Below, in pieces: positions 54,703-63,167 of a stretch of DNA of 64,000 bases (the stretch's first letter is position 1; each line of letters begins with the position of its first letter). The notes below the pieces were generated by a model. That model was not told the origin of the DNA. It worked only from the letters and a program-made list of their open reading frames with translations, and did not search any database. The DNA is from Roseicyclus mahoneyensis (GTDB lineage: Bacteria; Pseudomonadota; Alphaproteobacteria; Rhodobacterales; Rhodobacteraceae). The stretch covers positions 1 through 64,000 of the forward strand of contig NZ_QGGW01000005.1 in NCBI RefSeq assembly GCF_003148775.1, in the 5' to 3' direction. The translations under genes and the position numbers were made by a program.

Positions 54703-56151
54703 ATGAAACGCGACCGCAACGTCAAGATCGTGGCAACCTTGGGCCCCGCCTCGGACGGGGAGCACATGATCCGCAAGCTGTATCAGGCGGGCGCGGATGT
54801 CTTCCGCCTGAACATGTCGCACGGCAGCCATGAGGAGATTCGCGCCCGCCATGCCGCGATCCGCAAGGTGGAACGCGATGTGGGCCGCCCCATCGCCATC
54901 CTTGCCGACCTGCAGGGGCCGAAACTGCGCTGCGGGGTCTTCGCGGATGACGAGGGGCATATCCTCAAGAACGGCGCCTCCTTCCGCTTCGATCTGGACG
55001 CGACGCCGGGCACCGCGCGGCGCGTCAACCTCCCCCATCCCGAGATTTTCGCGGCGCTGGAACCGGGCGCGCGCCTTTTGGTCAATGACGGCAAGGTGCG
55101 CCTGCGTGTCGATGCGTGCGGCCCGGATTTCGCCGAATGCACCGTGATCGCCGGTGGCCCGGTGTCCAACCGCAAGGGCGTGAACGTGCCCGATGTGGTG
55201 TTGCCGCTGGCCGCGCTGTCGGAAAAGGATCTGGCTGATCTGGAGTTTGTCTGCGCGCTTGGCGTCGACTGGCTTGCGCTCAGTTTCGTGCAACGTGCCG
55301 CCGACGTGCTCGAGGCGCGCGCGCTGGCCAATGGTCGCGCCGCCATCATGTCCAAGATCGAGAAGCCCGCCGCCGTCAAGGCCTTCGACGAAATCCTTGC
55401 CGTGTCCGACGGGATCATGGTCGCGCGCGGCGATCTGGGGGTGGAACTGCCGGTGCAGAACGTGCCGCCGATCCAGAAGCGTCTGGTGCGCAAATGCCGC
55501 TCGGCCGCCAAGCCGGTGATCGTCGCCACCCAGATGCTCGAGTCGATGATCGAAAGCCCGATGCCGACGCGGGCCGAGGTGTCGGACGTGGCGACCGCCC
55601 TTTACGAAGGTGCGGATGCGGTGATGCTGTCGGCGGAATCGGCGGCGGGCAGCTACCCCGTCGAGGCCGTGCAGACGATGAGCAATGTCGCCTTCGAGGT
55701 CGAGAACGACCCCAATTTCCGCGAGATCATGGTGGCCTCGCGCACCATCAAGCGCTCCACCACTGCCGATGCCATCGTCGCCGCCGCCCGTGAAATCGCC
55801 GAGACCGTCGATATCAAGGCGATCTGCTGCTTCACCCAATCGGGCACCACCGCCGCACTGGTGGCCCGCGAACGCCCGCGGGTGCCCATCCTTGCGCTGA
55901 CCCCCCTGATCGACGTCGCCCGCCGGATGGTCCTGACATGGGGCTGCCAGTGTTACATCACCGGCGAAATCGACCGGTTCAAGGGCGCCGTGGTCTCGGC
56001 CGCGCGCGCGGCGCGTGAGGGCGGCTACGCCACCGAAGAAGACCAGATCATCGTCACCGCCGGTGTGCCCTTCAACGTGCAGGGATCGACCAACATCCTG
56101 CGCGTCGCCCCTTGCGCCGAGCGCCTGATCTACGCCAGCGACCCGGAGTGA
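54703..56151 (+). CDS. pyk: Pyruvate kinase
   Basis: A 482-residue glycolytic enzyme converting PEP and ADP to pyruvate and ATP. It contains KIVATLGPASDG, FRLNMSHGSHEE, ADLQGPKLR, the active-site IMSKIEKPAAVKAFDEI and MVARGDLGVELP, and the metal/substrate region KPVIVATQMLESMI, in the usual order. The C-terminal allosteric domain is complete. The start at 54703 follows GAGGAAACGACC. A GTGA overlap couples it to the downstream small secreted-protein gene. Confidence 0.97.
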   Translation: MKRDRNVKIVATLGPASDGEHMIRKLYQAGADVFRLNMSHGSHEEIRARHAAIRKVERDVGRPIAILADLQGPKLRCGVFADDEGHILKNGASFRFDLDATPGTARRVNLPHPEIFAALEPGARLLVNDGKVRLRVDACGPDFAECTVIAGGPVSNRKGVNVPDVVLPLAALSEKDLADLEFVCALGVDWLALSFVQRAADVLEARALANGRAAIMSKIEKPAAVKAFDEILAVSDGIMVARGDLGVELPVQNVPPIQKRLVRKCRSAAKPVIVATQMLESMIESPMPTRAEVSDVATALYEGADAVMLSAESAAGSYPVEAVQTMSNVAFEVENDPNFREIMVASRTIKRSTTADAIVAAAREIAETVDIKAICCFTQSGTTAALVARERPRVPILALTPLIDVARRMVLTWGCQCYITGEIDRFKGAVVSAARAAREGGYATEEDQIIVTAGVPFNVQGSTNILRVAPCAERLIYASDPE

Positions 56152-56678
56152 TCCGGGCACTTGCCCTGTCCGCCCTGCTGGCCTGCCCTGCAGGTGCGCG
56201 GGTGCTGGACGGGCAGATCGTGGCGCAGGACGGGGCAGGGCGGTTCGTGTTGCTGGACGAGCCGCCGCTGGCGGTTGGTGAGGATATCTTCGACAGCCCC
56301 GACCTGATCGCTTTCGACGAGGCGCAAGGCGTTGTCCTGTCCGTTGCGCTGCGCCTCGACATCGGCGCGCCCATCTCCACCGGAACTGTTGTGGCGCTTC
56401 ATTCCGTGGTCTTCGACGGCACCGGCGGGCGGCAGCGCGGCTGGGTCTTGTTCGACGCGCCGATCCTCGGCGTGGCGACCACGCCCGCGACGCTTGCCGC
56501 CACCGATCCGCTGTCCGGGGTGCCCACGCTTTGGCTGGGTCACGAGATGCGGGGGCTTGAACCGGGCGACCGTGCGTGGATCGACGCGGATGATCCGCGG
56601 CGTCTGTGGGTCGACTGGGCGGGCTCGTCGCCCGGCGATCACCTGCGGGTCATCACCCAAGCCGCCCCGATGATGTGA
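56148..56678 (+). CDS. Small exported protein of unknown function, coupled to pyk
   Basis: A 176-residue protein starting at GTG 56148, whose second to fourth bases form the pyk stop codon. The first ~18 residues are hydrophobic and end ACPAGA-R, a probable signal peptide. The mature part is beta-rich, with VLSVALRLDIGAPISTGTVVALHS and LRVITQ, and has no cysteines or known motifs. I do not recognise a family. Coupling to pyruvate kinase suggests co-expression rather than a shared pathway. Confidence 0.7.
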   Translation: MIRALALSALLACPAGARVLDGQIVAQDGAGRFVLLDEPPLAVGEDIFDSPDLIAFDEAQGVVLSVALRLDIGAPISTGTVVALHSVVFDGTGGRQRGWVLFDAPILGVATTPATLAATDPLSGVPTLWLGHEMRGLEPGDRAWIDADDPRRLWVDWAGSSPGDHLRVITQAAPMM

Positions 56679-56728
56679 GCCGCGCGGTGGGGCTGGCGCG
56701 GGCGCAGGGTGTGCCGCATAGTCCGGCC

Positions 56729-56962
56729 ATGACACTCGACCCCGACATCTTGATCGTGATCGCAGCACTGGTGACGATCCTTTCGTTCTCCTCCAGCGTG
56801 GCCGCCTGGGTCGACGGGCGCTTGCCCGTCTTGGCTCTGGCCTCTCTCGCAATCGGGCTTGGTCTGCTGGCTTGGGTCCATCTGGGGCTGGTCGAGGGCG
56901 GGCTGACCCCGCGTGCGATCCCCGATGCCTTCATCCATGTGGCGGCCATGGTTCTGAACTGA
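56729..56962 (+). CDS. Small two-helix membrane protein
   Basis: A 77-residue protein with two hydrophobic helices (about residues 7-27 and 33-52) joined by WVDGRLPV, then a short tail PDAFIHVAAMVLN. Similar little proteins occur in Rhodobacteraceae upstream of rpmI, but I know of no function. The ATG at 56729 has no clear ribosome site, lowering confidence. It lies 50 bases after the preceding gene and 129 before rpmI. Confidence 0.6.
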   Translation: MTLDPDILIVIAALVTILSFSSSVAAWVDGRLPVLALASLAIGLGLLAWVHLGLVEGGLTPRAIPDAFIHVAAMVLN

Positions 56963-57091
56963 TCGCGGGGGCGCAAGCCCCTCTGGACAGGCTGCGGCAA
57001 TGGCTGTAAGCGACGCGCTCCAACGGTGCGGCCGGCCAGATACGGCATGCCGAGTCGCGCCTGAACGATCTCTAGAAGACAGGAGACGAAA

Positions 57092-57292
57092 ATGCCGAAG
57101 ATGAAGACGAAGTCGAGCGCGAAAAAGCGCTTCAAGGTCACGGCCACCGGCAAGGTGGTGGCGGGACAGGCCGGCAAACGGCACGGGATGATCAAGCGGA
57201 CGACCAAGTTCATCCGCTCGGCCCGCGGGACGACGACTCTGTCGGCGCCCGATGCCAAGATCGTCAAGTCCTACATGCCCTACGACCGCTGA
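57092..57292 (+). CDS. rpmI: 50S ribosomal protein L35
   Basis: The 66-residue L35: [20 protein letters not shown] at the start, [18 protein letters not shown] in the middle. CAGGAGACG precedes the ATG. rplT follows after 12 bases, the universal L35-L20 pair; infC, often upstream, is not here. Confidence 0.98.
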   Translation: MPKMKTKSSAKKRFKVTATGKVVAGQAGKRHGMIKRTTKFIRSARGTTTLSAPDAKIVKSYMPYDR

Positions 57293-57304
57293 GGAGGCCG
57301 AAAC

Positions 57305-57664
57305 ATGTCCCGCACCAAAGGTGGCACAGTCACCCATCGCCGCCACAAGAAGGTTCTTGACGCGGCCAAAGGCTATTATGGCTCGCGCTCGCGCAATTTC
57401 CGCACTGCGACCCAGGCCGTCGACAAGGCAAACCAATACGCCACCCGCGACCGCAAGGTCCGCAAGCGGCAGTTCCGCGCGCTGTGGATCCAGCGGATCA
57501 ACGCCGCCGTCCGCGCCTATGACGAAACGCTGACCTATTCGCGTTTCATCAACGGTCTGGCGCTGGCCGGCATCGAGGTGGACCGCAAGGTTCTGGCCGA
57601 TCTGGCCATCCACGAGCCCGAGGCCTTCGGCGCCATCGTCGCGCAGGCGCGCGCCGCTCTCTGA
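57305..57664 (+). CDS. rplT: 50S ribosomal protein L20
   Basis: The 119-residue L20, an early 23S-binding assembly protein. [20 protein letters not shown], then the long basic helix and [23 protein letters not shown] are diagnostic. GAGGAGGCC before the ATG overlaps the end of rpmI. A strong terminator follows at 57688. Confidence 0.98.
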   Translation: MSRTKGGTVTHRRHKKVLDAAKGYYGSRSRNFRTATQAVDKANQYATRDRKVRKRQFRALWIQRINAAVRAYDETLTYSRFINGLALAGIEVDRKVLADLAIHEPEAFGAIVAQARAAL

Positions 57665-57687
57665 CGGGTGCGCAACGGTTGAAATGA

Positions 57688-57725
57688 AACCCCCGCCGGG
57701 CGATGGTCCGGCGGGGGGTTCTTTG
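57688..57725 (+). terminator. Rho-independent terminator after rplT
   Basis: AACCCCCGCCGG at 57688-57699 pairs with CCGGCGGGGGGTT at 57708-57720 (one bulged G) around eight bases, followed by CTTTG. It lies 24 bases after the rplT stop. Confidence 0.82.
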
Positions 57726-57741
57726 TTCATGAGGCGTGCGC

Positions 57742-58473
57742 GTGACGAATTTCTTTACCGACTATCTCAAGACCACCGATGACCGGCTGCTGACCAAATG
57801 GACGCAGTATTTCGACACCTACACGCGCGAACTCACCCGGTTCCGGGCGCGCCCCGTCTCCTTCCTTGAAATCGGCGTCTTCAAGGGCGGCTCCATCCCG
57901 ATGTGGAAGGCGTTCTTCGCGCCGGGCTCCCGCCTGACCTTCATCGACATCGACCCCGCCTGCGCCGCCTTGGCCGAACCGGGCACGACCGTCGCCATCG
58001 GCAATCAGGCCGACCCGGCCTTTCTGGCCGAGCTTGCCGCACAACACGGCCCCTTCGACGTCATCCTCGATGACGGCTCCCATGTCTGCGCCCACCAGAT
58101 CGCCAGTTTCGAAAACCTCTGGCCCCATCTGGCCGAGGGCGGGCTTTACATGGTCGAGGATTGCCACACCTCCTACTGGCCCGGCTTCGGCGGCGGCTAC
58201 CGCAACGAGGCAAGCTTCATCGAATATTCCAAGCGCCTGATCGACCGCATGCACAGTTGGTACACCGATCAGGACGATCTCTTTCCCTTCGACCCCATCG
58301 CCCGCGAACTGCATTCGGTCCGCACCTATGACAGCATCGTGGTGGCCGAAAAACGCACCAAGACCGAGCCGCCCACCACCGTCTACGCCCAGAACGGGCA
58401 GGTGCGCCTCTCGCGCCGCGCGCTGGAAATCCGGGGCCGCAAATCGGCCTTTGCGGGCAAGGACGGGACGTAG
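57742..58473 (+). CDS. Class I SAM-dependent methyltransferase
   Basis: A 243-residue Rossmann methyltransferase. SAM motif I is SFLEIGVFKGGSIPMWKAFF (about residues 40-59), followed by FIDIDPACAAL and the post-motif DDGSHVCAHQIASFENL. Later VEDCHTSYWPGFGGGY is typical of the Methyltransf_24/TylF-like group, which acts on sugars or small molecules. The substrate is unknown. I chose GTG 57742, with GAGG at 57731-57734; a GTG six bases earlier is too near that site. It lies just after the rplT terminator, 87 bases before pheS. Confidence 0.82.
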   Translation: MTNFFTDYLKTTDDRLLTKWTQYFDTYTRELTRFRARPVSFLEIGVFKGGSIPMWKAFFAPGSRLTFIDIDPACAALAEPGTTVAIGNQADPAFLAELAAQHGPFDVILDDGSHVCAHQIASFENLWPHLAEGGLYMVEDCHTSYWPGFGGGYRNEASFIEYSKRLIDRMHSWYTDQDDLFPFDPIARELHSVRTYDSIVVAEKRTKTEPPTTVYAQNGQVRLSRRALEIRGRKSAFAGKDGT

Positions 58474-58560
58474 CCGCCCCGGACTTTGGGCAGCCTTGCA
58501 ATCGTGGCCCTTGGTGATAGGTCAGGGCGCGGAATTGGCGGGCGAAAAGGGGCGCGGATC

Positions 58561-59631
58561 ATGAACTTCGATCAGCTGAAATCGGATTGGCTGGGGCGCA
58601 TCGGGGCGGCCACGGATGAGGCAGCGCTTGAGGACCTGCGCGTCGCAGCCCTTGGCAAGAAGGGCGAGATCAGCCTGAAAATGCGTGAGCTTGGTGGCAT
58701 GTCGGCCGAGGAACGGCAGGTCGCAGGCCCCGCCCTGAACGCCCTCAAGGACGAGGTGACGACCGCCATCGCCGCCAAAAAAGCCGCCCTTGGCGATGCC
58801 GCGCTGGATGAGCGTCTGCGCGCCGAATGGCTCGACGTGACGCTGCCCGCGCGCCACCGCCGTGAGGGCACCATCCACCCCGTGTCCCAGGTGACGGAGG
58901 AGGTCACCGCCATCTTCGCCGACATGGGCTTTTCCGTCGCCGAAGGCCCGCAGATCGAAACCGATTGGTATAATTTCGACGCGCTGAACATCCCCGGCCA
59001 CCACCCCGCGCGCGCCGAGATGGATACGTTCTACACCCACCGCGCCCCCGGCGACGACCGCCCGCCGCATGTGCTGCGCACCCACACCTCGCCCGTCCAG
59101 ATCCGCTACATGGAGGCGCATGGCGCCCCCGTCCGCATCATCGCGCCGGGCCGCGTTTACCGTGCCGATTACGACCAGACCCATACGCCCATGTTCCATC
59201 AGGTCGAGGGGCTGGCGATCGACCGCGATATCTCCATGGCGAACCTGAAATGGGTGCTGGAGGCGTTTTTCACCGCCTATTTCGGCACCTCGGTCAAGAC
59301 CCGCTTCCGCGCGTCCCATTTCCCCTTCACCGAACCCTCGGCCGAGGTCGATATCCAGTGTTCCTTCGAGGGCGGCACGGTGAAGGTCGGCGAAGGCGAC
59401 GATTGGCTGGAGGTTCTGGGCTCGGGTATGGTGCACCCCAAGGTCTTGCAGGCGGCGGGGGTGGACCCGTCAGAGTGGCAAGGCTTTGCCTTTGGCATGG
59501 GCATCGACCGGATCGCGATGCTGAAATACGGGATCCCGGATTTGCGGGCGTTCTTCGAGTCGGATCTGCGGTGGCTCAGGCACTATGGGTTCGGGGCGTT
59601 GCAGGTGCCGGCGGTGCATAGCGGGGTTTGA
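58561..59631 (+). CDS. pheS: Phenylalanyl-tRNA synthetase alpha subunit
   Basis: A 356-residue class II synthetase subunit. The N-terminal coiled coil (about 1-85) is followed by the catalytic core with [10 protein letters not shown], motif 2 around [27 protein letters not shown] and motif 3 [18 protein letters not shown] near 320. The start at 58561 is the Met of the coiled-coil domain. A beta subunit gene, normally adjacent, is not downstream in the remaining 4.4 kb of the window. Confidence 0.97.
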   Translation: MNFDQLKSDWLGRIGAATDEAALEDLRVAALGKKGEISLKMRELGGMSAEERQVAGPALNALKDEVTTAIAAKKAALGDAALDERLRAEWLDVTLPARHRREGTIHPVSQVTEEVTAIFADMGFSVAEGPQIETDWYNFDALNIPGHHPARAEMDTFYTHRAPGDDRPPHVLRTHTSPVQIRYMEAHGAPVRIIAPGRVYRADYDQTHTPMFHQVEGLAIDRDISMANLKWVLEAFFTAYFGTSVKTRFRASHFPFTEPSAEVDIQCSFEGGTVKVGEGDDWLEVLGSGMVHPKVLQAAGVDPSEWQGFAFGMGIDRIAMLKYGIPDLRAFFESDLRWLRHYGFGALQVPAVHSGV

Positions 59632-59633
59632 GG

Positions 59634-59990
59634 ATGCGAGTCTATTCACTTGCCTTTGCTTTGTCGGGGTTTGGAGTAGTTGCGGCAGCCCAAGAGAGCT
59701 TGCCACTTGGGCAATTCCTTAGGGATGTCGACCAATCACCTGTTCGGTTTTCTGGCGATCTTGCCTATGGGTTTCGAGAGGACGAGTATCTCTTATTCTA
59801 CCAAGGCGAGGCATTCCCGGTCCTAATGGATGCAGGTCGGGAACTCCGATCACAGGTCGAGGAGCGGTGTCGCTACGACACTGTCTTGTCTGAGGGCAAT
59901 GTCTGTCGAGTAGCGGGCGAAGGGACGATCGAGATAAGGGCGGGCCGCATTTTCGTCAGCCTTTCAAGCTTGGATACTTTTTTCGAGTAA
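59634..59990 (+). CDS. Small exported orphan protein, low GC
   Basis: A 118-residue protein with a signal peptide (MRVYSLAFALSGFGVVAAA, cleavage near residue 19) and a mature part with two cysteines (ERCRYDTV and NVCRVAGEG). Otherwise it has no motifs that I recognise. GC is near 50%, and codons such as TTG, AGG and CTA are used, unlike pheS three bases upstream, suggesting recent gain. The ribosome site is weak, so translation may depend on pheS. Confidence 0.65.
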   Translation: MRVYSLAFALSGFGVVAAAQESLPLGQFLRDVDQSPVRFSGDLAYGFREDEYLLFYQGEAFPVLMDAGRELRSQVEERCRYDTVLSEGNVCRVAGEGTIEIRAGRIFVSLSSLDTFFE

Positions 59991-60082
59991 GCAAGCACGA
60001 CGGGTTTCCCCCTCTCGGCCCGCCGCATGGTGGGAAGGAAAGCAACCATACATCCCCGCCCCGCCCGAATAGCGCCGAAGGC

Positions 60083-60222
60083 GCCGGGCGAGCGCCTGCC
60101 CGCCCCCCGGGCTGGCGCTGTGGTGACGTCGGCGCGGCGATCCGGGGTCGCCCTGACCTGACGCCATAAACCGCAGACCCCCATCGGTGCAGCGCCATCC
60201 CGCGGGCAGGCGCTCGCCCGGC
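60083..60222. repeat. Perfect 21-bp inverted repeat with nested arms
   Basis: Positions 60083-60103 are the exact reverse complement of 60202-60222. Between them, short inner arms (TGGCGCTG near 60113 and CAGCGCCA near 60190) continue the fold. The roughly 140-base unit could be a MITE-like or BIME-like extragenic element. No transposase or target duplication is visible. Confidence 0.75.
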
Positions 60223-60245
60223 TTGGCATGGGTGGATGGCGGGAT

Positions 60246-60307
60246 GGTGCGCCGTGAGGGGCGCACCCTACGGCGTGGTTTCGGTAGGGTGTGCCTTCAG
60301 GCGCACC
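60246..60307. repeat. REP-like hairpin
   Basis: Positions 60246-60271 and 60284-60307 are imperfect reverse complements beginning GGTGCGCC and ending GGCGCACC, around a 12-base loop. The GTAGGGTG...GCGCACC type resembles extragenic palindromes common in proteobacterial genomes. It lies 31 bases beyond the trhO stop and could also stop transcription of that gene. Confidence 0.65.
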
Positions 60308-60338
60308 AATGCCCCCACCGACACCACCCCCCCCAACC

Positions 60339-61235
60339 TCACCCCCGCAACTCCCCCCGCGCCCGCGCCAGACCGATCTGCCGCTGCCGCTCCCGGAACC
60401 GCTCCCTGTCCACCTCAGAATACTCGTCCACACACAGGTGGCACCGCACGCCCTCCTCGAACTCGGGCCGCGCGCGATCCTCCGGCAAAATCGGCCGCCG
60501 ACAGGCCCGGCACAGCTCATGCTCCAGCGTGCGCAGCCCGTGCCCCACGGCCACCCGCTCGTCAAAGACGAAACAGCCGCCCTGCCACAGGCTGCCCTCC
60601 TCCGGCACTTCCTCCAGATATTTCAAGATGCCGCCCTTGAGGTGATAGACCTCCTCCACCCCTTGCGCCTTGAGGAAGGCCGTGGATTTCTCGCAACGGA
60701 TGCCGCCGGTGCAGAACATCGCGATCCGCTTGTTGTGGAACCGCTCGCGGTTGGCCTCCCACCACGCCGGGAAATCGCGGAAACTCTCCGTCCCGGGGTC
60801 CACCGCGCCCTGAAACGTGCCGATGGCGACCTCGTAGTCGTTGCGCGTGTCGATCACCGCCACATCGGGCGCGGAAATCAGCGCGTTCCAATCTGCAGGC
60901 GCGACATAGCTGCCCACAAGGCTCAGCGGGTCCGTCCCCGGCACGCCCATGGTCACGATCTCGCGCTTGATCCGCACCTTCATGCGGCCAAAGGGCATCG
61001 CGTCGGCAGGGCTTTCCTTCCACTCCAGATCGGCGCAGTCGGGCAGGGCGCGGATATGCGCCAGCACCGCATCCACCCCCGCCCGCGTCCCCGCGATGGT
61101 CCCGTTGATCCCCTCGCGCGCCAGCAACAGCGTGCCGCGCACGCCCTCGGCCTCGCACAGCGCCAGCAGCGCGCCGCGCAAGCACGCGGGGTCGGGGAAG
61201 TCGGTGAATTTGTAAAGCGCCGCCACGATCATCAT
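60339..61235 (-). CDS. trhO: tRNA uridine(34) hydroxylase TrhO (rhodanese domain)
   Basis: A 298-residue protein of the YceA/TrhO family. An N-terminal acylphosphatase-like domain ([15 protein letters not shown]) precedes a rhodanese domain with C175 and C181 in [14 protein letters not shown]. The C-terminal region has CRAC and CHLC pairs that may bind zinc. TrhO makes 5-hydroxyuridine at position 34 of tRNAs independently of prephenate. Two adjacent Met codons, 61235 and 61232, are possible starts. It ends beside the palindromic spacer and is divergent from pncA. Confidence 0.92.
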   Translation of the reverse strand: MMIVAALYKFTDFPDPACLRGALLALCEAEGVRGTLLLAREGINGTIAGTRAGVDAVLAHIRALPDCADLEWKESPADAMPFGRMKVRIKREIVTMGVPGTDPLSLVGSYVAPADWNALISAPDVAVIDTRNDYEVAIGTFQGAVDPGTESFRDFPAWWEANRERFHNKRIAMFCTGGIRCEKSTAFLKAQGVEEVYHLKGGILKYLEEVPEEGSLWQGGCFVFDERVAVGHGLRTLEHELCRACRRPILPEDRARPEFEEGVRCHLCVDEYSEVDRERFRERQRQIGLARARGELRG

Positions 61236-61310
61236 GCGCGGCCAGATACGCCGTTGCGCCCCCCGCCTCAAGGCGTAGGCTGGTCGCACCACCCAAGACC
61301 GGAGGCCCCC

Positions 61311-61916
61311 ATGCCCGACGCCACCCACGCCCTTCTCGTCATCGACGTGCAAAACGATTTCTGCCCCGGCGGCGCGCTGGCCGTGCCCGAGGGCGACAGC
61401 ATCATCCCCGGCATTAACGCGCTGATGGATGATTTCGCCGCCGTCATCCTGACGCAGGACTGGCACCCGTCGGATCACCTGTCCTTCGCCAGCCAGCATC
61501 CCGGAAAGGCCCCGATGGACCTGACCCAGATGCCCTACGGCCCGCAGGTGCTCTGGCCCGACCATTGCGTGCAAGGGACTGCGGGGGCAGCCTTTCACCC
61601 CGCGCTCAGGACGGATCGCGCCGACCTGATCCTGCGCAAGGGGTTCCGCCGCCCCATCGACAGCTACTCCGCCTTTTTCGAGAATGACAAAACCACGCCG
61701 ACCGGCCTCGACGGCTATCTGCGCACGCGCGGCATCACCGCTCTGACGCTGACAGGCCTCGCCACCGATTTTTGCGTGACCTACTCCGCCGTCGACGCCG
61801 TAAGGCTGGGCTTTGCGGTAACGGTGCGCCAAGACCTGTGCCGCGCCATCGACTTCGACGGATCACTGGCCGCCGCCCAAGACGGCATGGCGCAAGCAGG
61901 CGTCAGGCTCGCTTGA
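61311..61916 (+). CDS. pncA: Nicotinamidase
   Basis: A 201-residue cysteine hydrolase. The catalytic triad is D12 ([13 protein letters not shown]), K110 (LILRKGF) and C155 (ATDFCVTY). The metal site is D50, H52 and H86, in DWHPSDH and PDHCVQG. It deamidates nicotinamide to nicotinate for NAD salvage. GGAGGCCCCC before 61311 supports the start. It is convergent with the YeeE-type gene, with six bases between the stops. Confidence 0.95.
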   Translation: MPDATHALLVIDVQNDFCPGGALAVPEGDSIIPGINALMDDFAAVILTQDWHPSDHLSFASQHPGKAPMDLTQMPYGPQVLWPDHCVQGTAGAAFHPALRTDRADLILRKGFRRPIDSYSAFFENDKTTPTGLDGYLRTRGITALTLTGLATDFCVTYSAVDAVRLGFAVTVRQDLCRAIDFDGSLAAAQDGMAQAGVRLA

Positions 61917-61922
61917 CGCCGC

Positions 61923-62963
61923 TCATTCGGCAGGAACGACGCCCCGGTCCGCCCCGGCCCGGTTCAGCAGCGCATCCGCCGCCACGATCCCCACCACGAT
62001 CGCGCCAAAGGCGATCAAGGCCGAAATCCCCAGCGTCGGCAGCCCGGCGAGCCCCGCACCCAGGGTGCACCCGCCCGCCAGCACGCCGCCCACGCCCATC
62101 AGCGCCGCGCCACCAAGGCTGCGCCCCATCTGTCCCGCGCTCTCGAAACTCTCCCACCGGAACCGCCGCGAGACCAGCGCCGCGACCAGCGCACCCGCCA
62201 GAACGCCGCCCACCAGCCCCGCCCCAAAGCCCGGCGTGGTGACCTGCGCGGCAACCCCCCAAAACAGCGCCTCGGCCCATGGGCCCGTGAAGGCCAGTCC
62301 TTCAAGCGGTATGGCGTCGAATTCGTCGTACAGCACGAAGCCCGTGCCAACCCATGCCAGCGGCACCAACGCCCCGATCAGCGCGCCCCCTGCCAGCAGC
62401 CATACGGAACCCCGCGCTCGCAGCACGACCAGCGCCGCCAGTGCCCCGATCACTGCCGCCCACAGCCAGCCTGCACCGGGCAGGTCCCCGCCCAAGGGCA
62501 CCGTCACCGACCCCAGCGCCATCCGCACAGGCGCCAGCGCGCCTTGCAGCGTCGCATGGGCGGCCATCGCCGCGACCAAAATAGCCACCAGCGCCCGCAG
62601 ATTGCCGCTGGCCGACAGCACCGTCAGCCGCGACAGGCAGCCTCGCGCCAGAACCGTGCCCAAGCCGAACATCAACCCGCCCAGCACGACGCCTAGCACC
62701 GGCACCGCGGTCGCCTGAAATCTGTGCGCCTCGAAAGAGACAAACCCCATCGCCACCGCACCCTGCGTCCCGATCACCGCCACCAGCAAGGCCATGGCCC
62801 AGACGCCGCGCGCTTCCGCCCGCTCGGTCTCCGGCCCGATCAGTGCCCGACGCAGACAGAACCGGGTCAACATCGCCAGCGCGCCAAAGGCCAGACCCAA
62901 CGCAAGGCCGAACCACAAGGACGCGGTGCGGGGTGTCATCTCGAGGCCAAGGGTTTCGAACAT
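61923..62963 (-). CDS. YeeE/YedE-family sulfur-compound permease
   Basis: A 346-residue integral membrane protein with about nine to ten helices and two YeeE/YedE repeats. Each repeat has a Cys-containing signature: TRFCLRRALIG near residue 30 with GMxxGxGxxLARGCLSRL near 110, and GGVLAGGCTLGAGLAG near 300. These cysteines relay thiosulfate in TsuA-type transporters, so sulfur-compound uptake is likely. The start at 62963 is the Met before the first helix, with GGAGACCCC upstream. No sulfur-metabolism genes are adjacent. Confidence 0.88.
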   Translation of the reverse strand: MFETLGLEMTPRTASLWFGLALGLAFGALAMLTRFCLRRALIGPETERAEARGVWAMALLVAVIGTQGAVAMGFVSFEAHRFQATAVPVLGVVLGGLMFGLGTVLARGCLSRLTVLSASGNLRALVAILVAAMAAHATLQGALAPVRMALGSVTVPLGGDLPGAGWLWAAVIGALAALVVLRARGSVWLLAGGALIGALVPLAWVGTGFVLYDEFDAIPLEGLAFTGPWAEALFWGVAAQVTTPGFGAGLVGGVLAGALVAALVSRRFRWESFESAGQMGRSLGGAALMGVGGVLAGGCTLGAGLAGLPTLGISALIAFGAIVVGIVAADALLNRAGADRGVVPAE

Positions 62964-63167
62964 CGCGGGGTCTCCTGTCCCGGCCGGGCATCGGCCATCG
63001 CGCGGAGCTAGCCCCCCATGCAGGCGGGTTCAAGCGCGTTACCGGGAACAATCAGGTGGGTTTTGGCTATGAAAAGGAACATGTGTTTCAACCACCGATG
63101 ATTTTCCAACCAGTACCGGCGATCATGTTCCAATACGACGCCGCTGGTCCCTATTTTGCAGGCCTGA

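Larger units (their letters stand above)
59991..60338. other. Palindrome-rich gene-free spacer
   Basis: A 348-base stretch between the orphan gene and trhO. It holds a long-range perfect inverted repeat (60083-60222) and a large hairpin (60246-60307), described separately. Open frames here are produced by the palindromes and are not gene-like. Confidence 0.6.

Noticed and set aside
60249-60338. Small ORFs rich in Pro/Thr before trhO
   Set aside because: Created by palindromic and C-rich DNA; overlap the trhO 3' end in antisense and have no start signals.
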